This document shows, in pieces, positions 36,405 through 46,027 of a stretch of 64,000 nt of DNA. Made by a program: the position numbers and the translations under genes. Location: the NCBI RefSeq assembly GCF_032163395.1, contig NZ_CP119968.1, forward strand, positions 2,155,501-2,219,500, given 5' to 3'. This stretch comes from Gloeocapsopsis dulcis (lineage in GTDB: Bacteria > Cyanobacteriota > Cyanobacteriia > Cyanobacteriales > Chroococcidiopsidaceae). How positions within the stretch are numbered: position 1 is the first letter of the stretch; each line of letters begins with the position of its first letter. Below the pieces are notes generated by a model. That model worked only from the letters and a program-made list of their open reading frames with translations. It was not told the origin of the DNA and ran no database searches.

Positions 36405-37367
36405 ATGACCAAACTCATTATTCAAATTCCTTGCTATAACGAGGAACGCACACTAGGAATCACGCTTGCAGCCCTACCCCGCAAGTTACCTGGAATTGAT
36501 TGTATTGAGTGGTTAGTTATTGATGATGGCAGTCGCGATCGCTCTATTGAAGTAGCCAAAGCCTATGGCGTCGATCATATTATTCATTTTCCAACAAACC
36601 AAGGCTTAGCCAAAGCATTTATGGCAGGGTTAGAAACTAGTCTCAAAGCTGGGGCAGATATTATTGTTAACACTGACGCAGATAATCAATACTGTGCTGA
36701 AGATATTCCTAAGCTGATTCAACCGATTCTATTACACCAAGCAGAAATTGTCATTGGTGCTAGACCAATTTGGCAAACAAAGCAGTTTTCGTTATCTAAA
36801 AAACTGTTGCAAAAATTAGGTAGTTGGGTAGTTCAAATTGCCAGTAATACTAAGGTTCCTGATGCGCCAAGTGGTTTTCGAGCATTTAGTCGAGAAGCTG
36901 CATTACGACTCAATGTATTTAATAACTATACCTATACATTAGAAACAATTATTCAAGCTGGGCAAAAAGGTATTGCGATCGCCTCGGTACCAATTCACAC
37001 AAACCCAGTCATGCGTCCCTCACGGCTAGTCAAAAATACGCCTAGGTATGTTGTGCGATCGCTTTTTACTATTCTGCGCATTTTTATGATTTATCAACCA
37101 CTACGCTTTTTCCTCATTTTAGGTAGCCTACCATTTAGTGTTGGAGTATTGTTAGGAATTCGCTGGTTGCTATTCTTTTTCTTTGAAACTTCTACACGTA
37201 CGCGAGTACCAAGTTTAATTCTCACAGCTATCTTAATTTTGATTGGTTTTCAGTTGTGGATGTTTGGTTTAGTTGCAGACTTAATGGCAGCAAATCGCAG
37301 ACTAGTAGAAGAAGTTCAGTTACGAATGCGGCGGAGTGATGCACACAAGAGGGGCGAGGAATTTTAA
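36405..37367 (+). CDS. Glycosyltransferase family 2 with C-terminal membrane helices
   Basis: The 320-aa product has the GT-A fold: IQIPCYNEERTLGITLAAL, VIDDGSRDRS, the metal-binding VNTDADNQY and SGFRAFSREAALRL. Two C-terminal transmembrane helices (about residues 232-255 and 268-290) anchor it to the membrane, as in dolichyl- or undecaprenyl-phosphate hexose synthases. It probably transfers a sugar to a lipid carrier. It is the first of three same-strand genes with a toroid-like protein (42-bp gap) and a flippase-like protein. Confidence 0.92.
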   Translation: MTKLIIQIPCYNEERTLGITLAALPRKLPGIDCIEWLVIDDGSRDRSIEVAKAYGVDHIIHFPTNQGLAKAFMAGLETSLKAGADIIVNTDADNQYCAEDIPKLIQPILLHQAEIVIGARPIWQTKQFSLSKKLLQKLGSWVVQIASNTKVPDAPSGFRAFSREAALRLNVFNNYTYTLETIIQAGQKGIAIASVPIHTNPVMRPSRLVKNTPRYVVRSLFTILRIFMIYQPLRFFLILGSLPFSVGVLLGIRWLLFFFFETSTRTRVPSLILTAILILIGFQLWMFGLVADLMAANRRLVEEVQLRMRRSDAHKRGEEF

Positions 37368-37409
37368 GGACAGCTTTTATTCTCACTACTATACAAATGT
37401 CAATTACTT

Positions 37410-39005
37410 ATGTCTCACCGTGATTTATTTGCCCGTAGTGCTTTAGCTAATATTCCCAAAATCCTCACCCTGCTAGATCGCAATACCCATAGTCCTACTT
37501 ATGGCTGCTTTGATCGTAACTTTTGGCACTACAAAATTATTGACTTTCCAAGTGGGATGGCACAGGAATTTGTTTTGCCGCTTGCCTTAGCTTACAATAC
37601 CGATGTGCCTAATAATCCTTTCTACCACCAACTAGTTATTCGTGATTGGGTAGAAGCAGGGATGATTTATGCTGCACAAAGTGCGCACCGCGACGGTTCT
37701 TGTGATGACTATTTTCCTTACGAACGTGCGAGTGGGGCTGCCGCTTTTTCTTTACTGGCTTGTATTGAGAGTTATACGCAACTTGAGCTCAATAATCCTG
37801 CACTGTGGCACTTTTTTTCGCGACGGGCAGATTGGTTAGCAAACTATCAAGAAAGCGGGCGATTAAGCAATCATCAAGCATTAATTACGCTGTGTCTATT
37901 ACAACTTTCTAAGTTATTGCAAACATCGCGGTGGCAGCGGGCGATCGCTCAACGTTTAGAACTGGTACTATCGTGGCAAAGTTCTGAAGGGTGGTTTCAA
38001 GAATACGAAGGCTGCGATCCTGGCTACCACACTATGACAATTTCCTGCTTGGCAAGAATTTACCAACTCCAACCCGAGGTGCGGTTAAAAGAAGCACTGA
38101 TCAAAGCTGTAAACTTAGCAGTACAGTTTGTTCATCCTGATGGTTCCTATGGTGGAGAATACACGAGTCGCAACACCTATAATTTCTTTCCCCACGGTTT
38201 TGAGGTTGTTGGGCGCTGGATGCCAGAAGCATTGCAAATTAGCGATCGCTTCCTCGCAGGACTTGCTCAAGGATTAGCACCTTGTTATGCCGACGATCAT
38301 ATCATCGGACATCATACTTGGAATTATTTATTAGCATGGCGTGATTTTGTTCCAGAACGCCCTACACCAATGGTACGCCCTCAAGGGCGAGTCTGGTTAA
38401 AAGAAGCAAAAATTTTAATTGAACGGCGAGAAAATACAGAGTTATATTTAGCCCTAAACAAGGGAGGAGTATTCAAACTATTTCGCAACAATCAATTAGT
38501 TGTATCAGACACGCAAGTTTCACTCCAAGTTGAAGTTAAAGGTAAACTGAAAAACTGTGTTGCTCATCTTATTGATACTTATGACATTACCATCAACGAT
38601 GAAGAAATAACAATTGCTGGTGCTATGGGTTGGGCAAAGCAAAAGCAGATGACTCCGCTAAACTTACTGATTTTACGTATTGTCATGCTCTCTTTTGGGC
38701 GTTTTTTCCCTAATTTAATCCGTAAGTTACTCCAAAAGATGCTAATCACAGGTAAACAGAATGCTCCATTTTACTTCATGCGAAAACTCCGCTGGAGTCA
38801 AGGGAAATGGTGCGTTACTGATGAAGTGCATACTCAAACATGGCATAACGTCATTCATGCTGGAATTAGTGGCGATCAAACTTCAATTTATGTTGTTATG
38901 AGTCGCACATTTCAATTAAATCACCTACAACCGTGGATAAATTTAACACCACAAATTAGAAGGCTCCCTCTTGGAGAAGCACTGAAGCTGGAGCGCTATT
39001 TCTAA
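37410..39005 (+). CDS. Alpha/alpha-toroid-like protein, possibly glycan-active
   Basis: This 531-aa protein has no signal peptide. Residues about 1-320 look like an alpha/alpha-barrel with regularly spaced aromatic motifs (TYGCFDRNFWHYK, HRDGSCDDYFPYERASGAA, WQSSEGWFQEYEGCDPGYHT, PDGSYGGEYTSRNTYNFFPHGFE). Such motifs occur in polysaccharide lyases, heparinase-like proteins and terpene-cyclase-like toroids. The C-terminal 200 residues are beta-rich (ELYLALNKGGVFKLFRN), like the heparinase II/III C-terminal domain. It lies between a lipid-sugar GT2 and a flippase-like protein, so a role in a lipid-linked glycan is likely. Enzymatic activity is not established. Confidence 0.7.
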   Translation: MSHRDLFARSALANIPKILTLLDRNTHSPTYGCFDRNFWHYKIIDFPSGMAQEFVLPLALAYNTDVPNNPFYHQLVIRDWVEAGMIYAAQSAHRDGSCDDYFPYERASGAAAFSLLACIESYTQLELNNPALWHFFSRRADWLANYQESGRLSNHQALITLCLLQLSKLLQTSRWQRAIAQRLELVLSWQSSEGWFQEYEGCDPGYHTMTISCLARIYQLQPEVRLKEALIKAVNLAVQFVHPDGSYGGEYTSRNTYNFFPHGFEVVGRWMPEALQISDRFLAGLAQGLAPCYADDHIIGHHTWNYLLAWRDFVPERPTPMVRPQGRVWLKEAKILIERRENTELYLALNKGGVFKLFRNNQLVVSDTQVSLQVEVKGKLKNCVAHLIDTYDITINDEEITIAGAMGWAKQKQMTPLNLLILRIVMLSFGRFFPNLIRKLLQKMLITGKQNAPFYFMRKLRWSQGKWCVTDEVHTQTWHNVIHAGISGDQTSIYVVMSRTFQLNHLQPWINLTPQIRRLPLGEALKLERYF

Positions 39006-39053
39006 AGTTAATTAAGACGGAAGATTGGATACATATATCTAATTTTTATTTTA

Positions 39054-40001
39054 ATGAAAAGAATTATTTCTATCTTTGTTAGTCTCATCATCCTGGGAAT
39101 TATTTATTGGAAAATTGACTTTTCTCGGTTGCTACAAGTTTTACAAAATAGCAATGGTTGGTGGATGGCGATTAGTTTGAGCATGGTTATTCCATTAACT
39201 CTCCTCACTGCATGGAGATTGCAACAATTAATGCCTACAGGTACACGATTAGGATTTGGTGAGGCAAATCGTTTAATTTTGGCAGCAAGTGTTTTGAATA
39301 TGGTCTTACCATCAAAAATGGGGGACATTGCCAAAGCTTTTTTTATGAAAGAAAGAGGACATATAAATGGTTCGCTATCCTTATCTTTAGTCGTCTTTGA
39401 AAAAGCTTGCGATCTGCTTTCATTACTTTTATGGTGTGTATTTGGATTAATATTCTACTCACAGCAAAACTGGCTATTCTGGCTAATGACAGCTAGTGTT
39501 AGCTTAGGATTACTTTTCGGTGTGCTGTTACTTGCTTCACAACAATTTGCCCAAATCTTTTTTGATATCGGTAAATTTGTCTTACCAAAATTGAGATTAA
39601 AGCTAGAAAAGCTACAGTTCTCTTGGGGGCAGATGCACAATTATTTTTGGTGCGATCGCACTCACTTATTACTAATAGTTACAACTTCTATATTTATTTG
39701 GTTTTTACATTTATTACAAATCTGGTTGTTTATTCTTGCTATTAATGCCTGGACACCCTTTTTGGCTAACCTCGCATTATCTCCGTTAGCAATTTTAGCA
39801 GGGTTATTACCTTTAACTTTTGCCGGAGTGGGAACTCGTGATGCTGCACTTATTGTATTTTATCAACCTTATTTCAATGCCCCAACAGCAGCAGCTTTAG
39901 GATTGCTGTGTACTTCACGATACATTATACCAGCGATCGCTGGTATACCTTTTCTAGGACAATATTTAACAATATTACAAACTATACGCAATAAAAAATA
40001 G
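39054..40001 (+). CDS. Flippase-like membrane protein (LPG synthase TM/UPF0104 family)
   Basis: The 315-aa product has about eight transmembrane helices and the family features LNMVLPSKMGDIAKAFFMKERG (about residues 82-103) and PLTFAGVGTRDAALIVFY. Like the gene at 3421 it lacks a catalytic domain. It follows the toroid-like gene by 48 bp and shares its direction, making a GT2-toroid-flippase unit. Transfer of a lipid-linked product across the membrane is inferred. Confidence 0.88.
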   Translation: MKRIISIFVSLIILGIIYWKIDFSRLLQVLQNSNGWWMAISLSMVIPLTLLTAWRLQQLMPTGTRLGFGEANRLILAASVLNMVLPSKMGDIAKAFFMKERGHINGSLSLSLVVFEKACDLLSLLLWCVFGLIFYSQQNWLFWLMTASVSLGLLFGVLLLASQQFAQIFFDIGKFVLPKLRLKLEKLQFSWGQMHNYFWCDRTHLLLIVTTSIFIWFLHLLQIWLFILAINAWTPFLANLALSPLAILAGLLPLTFAGVGTRDAALIVFYQPYFNAPTAAALGLLCTSRYIIPAIAGIPFLGQYLTILQTIRNKK

Positions 40002-40094
40002 TCTATTTGATATTAAATAATAACTGCATATTTTTTTACATTGAGTTAGTCTAGCCATCAGATTTAGTATTTTATAATTGCCGGAGTCTAAAAT

Positions 40095-41180
40095 TTATGT
40101 GCTTGTACGATTGGCTCGGATATGACGTAATGTAACAATGATTAGAGTTATCAAAGTAATAGGAATAATAAATGCTTGAAACACTAAGCTAAATATAGGC
40201 AAACCGTCGTGCTGAGTAGAGTACAAAATTAGGTATGTTGTATAAGCAACGTAATAGCCGAGAAATAAAACTCCTTCCCAACGCGAGATGACATTACCTG
40301 TAAAGAAAATTGGCAAGCAGGCGATCGCAGTTGCAATCATAACGGGAATATCAAACCGTAGGGCTGAAGCAGAAACAGTGATGCCATCTGGGGAGAAAAT
40401 ACTTGCTAAGCCCAATACTGCCAAAATATTAAAAATATTACTGCCAACAACATTTCCTACAGCGATATCGCGTTCGCCGCGAATACTCGCAACAACAGAA
40501 GTTGCTACTTCTGGTAAAGACGTTCCTGCAGCAACAATTGTTAGTCCAATAATCAACTGGCTAACACCAATAACTTGGGCAATCGCGATCGCGCCATTGA
40601 CTAACCACCGCGAACCAATTATGAGTAATACCAAACCACCAAGAATTAATCCTAAGTTGACTAGCCAAGCCGAGCTACCATAATTACCATACTCTTTGGC
40701 ATATTCTTCTTGCACAGCCGTATTTTTTTCCTTGCGGCTTTGGTAAATCAAGAAAATAGTATAAACAACACCACTAATAAATAATAAGAACCCATCTAGT
40801 CTGCTAATTCTGCCATCGTAACCTAACAAGTGAGTTAAAAATGATACACCAATCATGATGGGTACATCAAATCTGACTAACTGCTGAGAGACAAACAGAG
40901 GAGCAACTAGGGAAGATACGCCCAAAATAAATAAAACGTTAAAGATATTACTGCCAACAACATTACCCACAGCAATATCTGCCTGTCCAGCAAAAGCAGA
41001 TTGCACACTAACAGCAAGTTCTGGAGAACTTGTACCGTAAGCAACGATTGTTAAACCAATGACTAAGGGTGATATGCCTACACTAGCAGCAAGGCGAGAT
41101 GCTCCGCGCACTAATAATTCCGCACCGGCAACTAGCAGTACTAACCCGATAATTAATAAAACAATTGTTGTAATATCCAT
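40095..41180 (-). CDS. Calcium/sodium antiporter (CaCA, YrbG-like)
   Basis: The 361-aa product has the two inverted alpha repeats of the CaCA family: GTSSPELAVSV...NVVGSNIFN and GTSLPEVATSVVA...NVVGSNIFN, each in a five-helix half, for about ten transmembrane helices. It should exchange Ca2+ for Na+ or H+ across the plasma membrane. I chose the ATG at 41180 (MDITTIVLL); 11 upstream in-frame residues are possible. It is next to, but reads with, the cpc operon on the same strand, 145 bp after the last cpcG. Confidence 0.92.
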   Translation of the reverse strand: MDITTIVLLIIGLVLLVAGAELLVRGASRLAASVGISPLVIGLTIVAYGTSSPELAVSVQSAFAGQADIAVGNVVGSNIFNVLFILGVSSLVAPLFVSQQLVRFDVPIMIGVSFLTHLLGYDGRISRLDGFLLFISGVVYTIFLIYQSRKEKNTAVQEEYAKEYGNYGSSAWLVNLGLILGGLVLLIIGSRWLVNGAIAIAQVIGVSQLIIGLTIVAAGTSLPEVATSVVASIRGERDIAVGNVVGSNIFNILAVLGLASIFSPDGITVSASALRFDIPVMIATAIACLPIFFTGNVISRWEGVLFLGYYVAYTTYLILYSTQHDGLPIFSLVFQAFIIPITLITLIIVTLRHIRANRTST

Positions 41181-41325
41181 AAACGGTATGACATCACTGG
41201 GTCCAGTTGCCACTTGCCTTGACGCATAGCTAACAATAAATGTTAGGCGATCGCCACTCGACGTGCGGAAACTAGACCCAGTTGATTAAATAACAAAACT
41301 AAGAATTAAAACCCCAGTTCACAGT

Positions 41326-42099
41326 TTAGCGCCTACTACCCGAAGTATTCCGTACCGGAACCATGTTCATGTAGTCAATGTTGTGAGCAGAGACTCCTTG
41401 AGCATAGTTTTGCTTAGGTGCGATCGCATCTGCCATATCGCGATATTTGCGGGGGTCGCCTTCGCGGAGCTGACGCTGTTCGTACTTGCGGCTGTAAAAT
41501 TGCTCCAGAGCAAAACGCCAATCAGTTGTGACGGTACCAGCTGTTTCGCGGAAATCTTCACCGTAGCGGGGAGTTACTAAGTTGAAGGGGCGACCTTCCA
41601 TGCGCTTGCGCTGATAAGGTACGGTATAGTCCCCAAAGTTATCAGTATACTCTTCGCTATCAAGCAAGGCATCAACAAAACCGTGGAAGCCTAATGTCCC
41701 AATTTTGATGGACCAAGCAATTTGTTCATCTTGATTGAAAGATGACCGACCGAGAAAGCGCTTCAAGCAGATATCAACAAGGCGGTAGTTATTGTTAACT
41801 GCAACAACCATTTGATAAAACCGTTCTGACTTCGCTAGTCCGCGTATAAAATCGCGCACGCTGATTGCACGATTTTTCAGTTGCGATTCTAGTTGTAGTT
41901 GACGGTTTGCTTTGAGAATTTCATGCTCGCTGAAAACCTGGCGATACGCTGCCCAGATCAAGTCTTGAATCTCTGCTGGCGAGTTAGCGTCTTCCACACG
42001 GTAGATGTATGGAGTTTCATCGTCGAGATCCGCAACGCCAAAGCTGCGGACGCGGTGATTTTGTGTTGTTGGTTTGTACTGAAGCAACGGCAATGCCAT
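41326..42099 (-). CDS. cpcG: Phycobilisome rod-core linker CpcG (copy 3 in the row)
   Basis: The 257-aa product starts [21 protein letters not shown], the CpcG N-terminus. It has the conserved linker domain ([31 protein letters not shown]-type, [38 protein letters not shown]). It attaches phycocyanin rods to the allophycocyanin core. It is the last of three tandem cpcG genes and ends the cpc operon. Confidence 0.94.
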   Translation of the reverse strand: MALPLLQYKPTTQNHRVRSFGVADLDDETPYIYRVEDANSPAEIQDLIWAAYRQVFSEHEILKANRQLQLESQLKNRAISVRDFIRGLAKSERFYQMVVAVNNNYRLVDICLKRFLGRSSFNQDEQIAWSIKIGTLGFHGFVDALLDSEEYTDNFGDYTVPYQRKRMEGRPFNLVTPRYGEDFRETAGTVTTDWRFALEQFYSRKYEQRQLREGDPRKYRDMADAIAPKQNYAQGVSAHNIDYMNMVPVRNTSGSRR

Positions 42100-42165
42100 G
42101 CTGGTATCTCCGTTTCAAAATAAGTTTAGTTGTCAAAAATTGGGGAAACTCAGTTTATTCAGCTG

Positions 42166-42909
42166 TTACAACCGGACAGGGAAGCTAGCTGAAGGATTGA
42201 CTGAAACTGGTACCCCTTGTTTATTATCCCGTGTCATGTCCGGAATTTGGATATTGGCAGTACTAACCGACGTAAATCGCACTTGTCGCGTGTTGATTGA
42301 GTTTGCCATTTCCATGAAGTTGTTGATGTCACCCCACTTGTAGCGCTCTTTTTCCTCCTTGTCGCGCCAGTAGTCACTATAACGTGGTGTCACTAAATTA
42401 AAGGGACGATCTTTAAAGCGACGGCGCTGATACGGTACTGTAGTATCGCCAAAGTTGGTTTGGTATTCTTCACTATCGACTAAAGCATCCACAAAGCCAC
42501 TCCAGCCCATAGTCGCAATTTTAATCGACCACGCAATTTCTTCGTCTCGATTGTAGGGCGCACGACCCAAGAGTCGTTTTAGACCAACTTCCACAAGTCG
42601 ATAATTAGAATTTGTTTCTACAACCAAGCGACGAAAGCTTTCTGATTTAGCTAAGCCACGAATGAAATCGCGTACGGTAATCGCACGATTTTTCAGTTGT
42701 GATTCTAATTGGGCTTGGCGGTAAAACTTCAGTGTTTCATGTTCGCTGAATACTTGGCGGTAGGCTGCCCAAATTAATTCTTGGATTTCGCTATCAGACG
42801 CACAATCTTCTAGACGGTAAATCCAAGGAGTATCCTCGTTGGGTACTTCATAACCCGATACCCGCTGGTTTTGGGAACTCGGTTGATATTCAAGTAAAGG
42901 AATTGGCAT
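42166..42909 (-). CDS. cpcG: Phycobilisome rod-core linker CpcG (copy 2)
   Basis: The 247-aa product starts [23 protein letters not shown] and has the linker domain with [36 protein letters not shown] and [13 protein letters not shown]. It docks rods to the core. It is 66 bp upstream of copy 3 and 123 bp after copy 1. The upstream spacer carries a TGAGT repeat. Confidence 0.94.
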   Translation of the reverse strand: MPIPLLEYQPSSQNQRVSGYEVPNEDTPWIYRLEDCASDSEIQELIWAAYRQVFSEHETLKFYRQAQLESQLKNRAITVRDFIRGLAKSESFRRLVVETNSNYRLVEVGLKRLLGRAPYNRDEEIAWSIKIATMGWSGFVDALVDSEEYQTNFGDTTVPYQRRRFKDRPFNLVTPRYSDYWRDKEEKERYKWGDINNFMEMANSINTRQVRFTSVSTANIQIPDMTRDNKQGVPVSVNPSASFPVRL

Positions 42910-42957
42910 AGGTTTAATTGGGTGTTCAGGGTCACTCTGGTGTGAATGGCGAAGGGA

Positions 42958-43031
42958 GAGTTATGAATGTTAAGTGTTGAGTTAAGAACGTTACAAAAGT
43001 CTTCTCAAAACTCAAAACTTAAAACTTTTTG
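42958..43031. repeat. TGAGT/ACTCA repeat between cpcG copies
   Basis: GTTAAGTGTTGAGTTAAG is followed by TCTTCTCAAAACTCAAAACT and CTTTTTGATT. The two halves are partly complementary, as in the 29428-29577 array, and could act as a weak terminator or processing hairpin inside the operon. Confidence 0.5.
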
Positions 43032-43032
43032 A

Positions 43033-43881
43033 TTACTCCACCGTGGGATTAGCCGAGGGAATATAGCGATAAGGCAAGGCAGTTTCTTTGGGTTTAACTG
43101 CACGCTGGAGAGAATTTTCACTGCGAGTCATGTCAGGAAGTTCTATATTTTTTACTTGCGAGGTAACACTAGCAACTGTTCGCTGATAGTTACGCTCATT
43201 GGGTAAAAGGCTTCCTGCCATTGTAAAAAAGGTGTTAGAAATTGCTTGACGTGCAGCTTCTTGTTTGGGCATATTTTGTGTACGTCCTACCTGATAATAA
43301 GAACGTCCTGATATGGATTGTAATGTCTGGCGATCGCGCCAATACTCTCCATAACGCGGATTGACTAAATTAAATGGACGTTCATTAAAGCGACGCCGTT
43401 GGTACGGAACTACATCATCACCAAAATTCTGCCGGTACTCTTCACCATCGACTATCGCGTCAATAAACCCATTCAAGCCACGCGTCGCAATCACAATTGA
43501 CCAAGAAATTTGTTCGTCTTTCCCGTAAGATGCTCGTCCTAAAAATCGCTTAAAGGTGATATCGACTAAGCGGTAGTTAGAGTTCGTTTCTCCTACCAAT
43601 TCACGGTAAACTTCAGATTTACCTAGACCGCGAACAAAATCTCGTACTGTAATGGCGCGATTGCGCAGTTGTGATTCCAGAAAAGGTTGGCGATACGTTT
43701 CTAAAATCAAGTGTTCGCTAAAAATTTGGCGATAAGCTGCCCAAATTAATTCGTTGATGTCTGTATCCGATGTGACATCAGTCATTCGATAAGCTCTCGG
43801 ATCGTCTTCATCAGGAACTTCGTAGCCTGCAACTCGTTGATTTTGTGTTGTAGGGGTAATTTCAAGTAAGGGTATTGACAT
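43033..43881 (-). CDS. cpcG: Phycobilisome rod-core linker CpcG (copy 1)
   Basis: The 282-aa product starts MSIPLLEITPTTQNQRVAGYEVP at ATG 43881 and has the linker domain ([38 protein letters not shown]). It has about 30 more residues than the next two CpcGs, in a C-terminal tail with TVASVTSQVKNIELPDMTRSE that may change core docking. It lies 40 bp after cpcF. The three tandem CpcGs should give rods of different core position. Confidence 0.94.
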   Translation of the reverse strand: MSIPLLEITPTTQNQRVAGYEVPDEDDPRAYRMTDVTSDTDINELIWAAYRQIFSEHLILETYRQPFLESQLRNRAITVRDFVRGLGKSEVYRELVGETNSNYRLVDITFKRFLGRASYGKDEQISWSIVIATRGLNGFIDAIVDGEEYRQNFGDDVVPYQRRRFNERPFNLVNPRYGEYWRDRQTLQSISGRSYYQVGRTQNMPKQEAARQAISNTFFTMAGSLLPNERNYQRTVASVTSQVKNIELPDMTRSENSLQRAVKPKETALPYRYIPSANPTVE

Positions 43882-43921
43882 TTTGGCAACCTTATTATAA
43901 AAAACAAAAATTTGTAAAAGT

Positions 43922-44551
43922 TTAGTCTGAAGTTGTCCTAAATAATTGTGATTGAGCGAGTTGCACGCGCGATCGCACTGCGGCATCTTTCTCTGTTGCT
44001 AAAATTTGCGCAAACTTATCTTGAATTTGTAGTTCAGACGTTGTTGCTAGCCCTTGCAAGCCCACAACTGCAGCATAACGAATCGACCAATCAGCATCTT
44101 TGATAATCAATTCCAAAGTCTCTAGCGCTTTTGTTTGGACAGTACTGCGTTCATTCGTTGCTAGTTCACTCCACCGTAAAGCACCCAAACCTTTAGCAGC
44201 CGCACGGCGCACACTAGGAGCAAAATCGGTCGCAGCCGATGCGAGTAAAATATCTAAAGCTCGCGGGTCAGCGATCGCCGCTAATGCTCGAATGGCATAT
44301 GCTCTCGCGCCGTAGTTGTAATCATCAAGTTGTGCGATTAACGGTTGTACTGCTAGACTACCAATCTGAATTAACCCTTGTACAGCCGCTGCAGCGGCGG
44401 TGGGATTGTTATAACCCAAGACCGCAATCAAGGTTGATATCCCTGCTGCGACTTCAGCAGATGCCAAATCCTTGACTGCTGCAACTAAGCGTGGAGCAGA
44501 GTCTGCTTGTTCGACGGCGCGAATAAGAGCTTGGGCTTGGGCTTCGGTCAT
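43922..44551 (-). CDS. cpcF: Phycocyanobilin lyase subunit beta, CpcF
   Basis: The 209-aa product is made of HEAT-like repeats (AVQGLIQIGSLAVQPLIAQL, RAYAIRALAAIADPRAL, VRRAAAKGLGALRW), as expected for CpcF. With CpcE it attaches phycocyanobilin to Cys84 of CpcA. It lies 17 bp after cpcE in the operon. Length and start (MTEAQAQALIRAVEQADS) match the family. Confidence 0.95.
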   Translation of the reverse strand: MTEAQAQALIRAVEQADSAPRLVAAVKDLASAEVAAGISTLIAVLGYNNPTAAAAAVQGLIQIGSLAVQPLIAQLDDYNYGARAYAIRALAAIADPRALDILLASAATDFAPSVRRAAAKGLGALRWSELATNERSTVQTKALETLELIIKDADWSIRYAAVVGLQGLATTSELQIQDKFAQILATEKDAAVRSRVQLAQSQLFRTTSD

Positions 44552-44568
44552 TGAAGGGTCGGGGTGTT

Positions 44569-45387
44569 TTATAAAAGTGAGTCCATTAAGTTCATGACTT
44601 GGATGGCGTCTTGAGTCAGTGTTTCGTGCAGTTTAACTTGATGCTCTAGCAGTCCTTTGAGCGCAAGCAGTTTGAAACTATTTTCTACAGCACATCGAGC
44701 GATCGCCTCTCTTGCTGGCAAATATCCAATCGCGCCCAAATCACTAAGAGCTGTGCGCCGCAGTTGTAAGTCATTACCTTCTAAAGCCTGCATTAAGCGT
44801 TGACCGTAGCTGTCTTGCTGCGTCAACTGATACATTGCTCGCGTAGCCGCGTACTGTACCTTAGCTTGGGGATGCTCTAAAAAAGGTTGAATCAGTGATA
44901 TTGCCTGTTTTGCTTGCAGCGCCCCTAGAGCTTCGATTACCGAGTCATAGGGTTGAGTCAAGTGCGGACGTCCTGGAATTGCTACAGCTGCCTCTACACC
45001 ACCTGTTAATAATTCCATTAGTGCAGGAATTGCAGTTGGCGCGTCTAACATTCCTAAAGATTGAGCAGCTGCTTCGCGTACGTAATAATCGTCGCACGCT
45101 AAACAGCGAATCAACCCAGGCACGGCTTGCGTGTCACCGAGTTTTCCCAAAGCTCTAGCTGCGTTTCGCCGGAGCGGATATCCGCCTAATTCTGTGCGAT
45201 CTGCTTCATCTTCTAAAGCTACGATTAAAGCTTCTACCGCCGCTGGCGTATTGACGCGAAATTTGCCCAACCACCAAGCAGCATAGTAGCGCAAGCTCAA
45301 ATCAGGCGATTGCAAGTTGGCGATCGCCTGTTCTACGGTAAGTCCTTGTGTTTCTGCTGCGGAATCTTGTGACCAGTTGGACTGCAT
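44569..45387 (-). CDS. cpcE: Phycocyanobilin lyase subunit alpha, CpcE
   Basis: The 272-aa HEAT-repeat protein has LTVEQAIANLQSPDLSLRYYAAWWLGKFR near the N-terminus, RRNAARALGKLGD and REAAAQSLGMLD repeats, and the CpcE GGVEAAVAIPGRPHLTQPYDS insert. It forms the heterodimeric lyase with CpcF. Its start codon overlaps the last base of the cpcD stop, so it is probably translationally coupled. Confidence 0.95.
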   Translation of the reverse strand: MQSNWSQDSAAETQGLTVEQAIANLQSPDLSLRYYAAWWLGKFRVNTPAAVEALIVALEDEADRTELGGYPLRRNAARALGKLGDTQAVPGLIRCLACDDYYVREAAAQSLGMLDAPTAIPALMELLTGGVEAAVAIPGRPHLTQPYDSVIEALGALQAKQAISLIQPFLEHPQAKVQYAATRAMYQLTQQDSYGQRLMQALEGNDLQLRRTALSDLGAIGYLPAREAIARCAVENSFKLLALKGLLEHQVKLHETLTQDAIQVMNLMDSLL

Positions 45388-45638
45388 TAGTCAGAACTAT
45401 TTCCATCAACGCTTAACGGCTGAATACTGACAATTTTGCCACCCAGGCGGGTAATTCGTTGCATTTCTTCGTTCATCCGATTGTAAGGAACTGTAACGAA
45501 TACACTGCCACTACGACGAATATCGTAGTTATTTTTGTCAGTTTCTTGATTCTGACGCCAGCCTACTACTTCATAACGAAATACGCGGCTGGCGGTAGAG
45601 GATACCCCTCCGTTTCCAACAGTTGTTTGACCAAACAT
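45387..45638 (-). CDS. cpcD: Phycobilisome small rod-capping linker CpcD (copy 2)
   Basis: The 83-aa CpcD-domain protein starts MFGQTTVGNGG and contains FRYEVVGWRQN, SGSVFVTVPYNRMNEEMQRI and GGKIVSI. It caps the outer end of phycocyanin rods. A near paralogue lies immediately upstream (45701-46027); the two share MNEEMQRI and the FRYEV start. The end overlaps cpcE by one base. Confidence 0.94.
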   Translation of the reverse strand: MFGQTTVGNGGVSSTASRVFRYEVVGWRQNQETDKNNYDIRRSGSVFVTVPYNRMNEEMQRITRLGGKIVSIQPLSVDGNSSD

Positions 45639-45700
45639 TACTGCTTTGTATCTCCTGTAGTGAGGTGAGATGTAAATCTAGCTGACTCGCGGGTTGCTAT

Positions 45701-46027
45701 TTAATCTTTATCTGCACCTGCGGCCTTATTTTTGCCTTCAGCTTTTAAGTTTTGCGTCACTGCTGTTGCTTCGCTTTTAGCTTGCCCATTACCTTCAATC
45801 GTCAGCGGTTCAATACTCACGATTGTGCCACCCATGCGGTGAATTCGCTGCATTTCTTCATTCATCCGATTGTAGGGAACGCTAATAAAGAAACTACCGC
45901 TACTCCGAATTGGATAGCTCAGTTGATCGTTTTCATATGTCTGACGCATTCCTCTGACTTCGTAGCGAAACATCCGATTTTCGGCGTTGCTGAGTCTGCC
46001 ACTGCCAAGTCCAGTTTGACCAAACAT
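45701..46027 (-). CDS. cpcD: Phycobilisome small rod-capping linker CpcD (copy 1, extended)
   Basis: The 108-aa protein has the same CpcD domain (FRYEVRGMRQT, SGSFFISVPYNRMNEEMQRI, GGTIVSIEPL) plus a 25-residue Lys/Ala-rich tail (AKSEATAVTQNLKAEGKNK) that the second copy lacks. Tandem CpcDs suggest a recent duplication. The tail may alter rod-end binding, which is inference. It sits between cpcC (112 bp) and copy 2 (62 bp). Confidence 0.92.
   Translation of the reverse strand: MFGQTGLGSGRLSNAENRMFRYEVRGMRQTYENDQLSYPIRSSGSFFISVPYNRMNEEMQRIHRMGGTIVSIEPLTIEGNGQAKSEATAVTQNLKAEGKNKAAGADKD

Noticed and set aside
40288-40683. 131-aa open frame on the plus strand
   Set aside because: It is antisense to the Na/Ca antiporter's conserved repeats.
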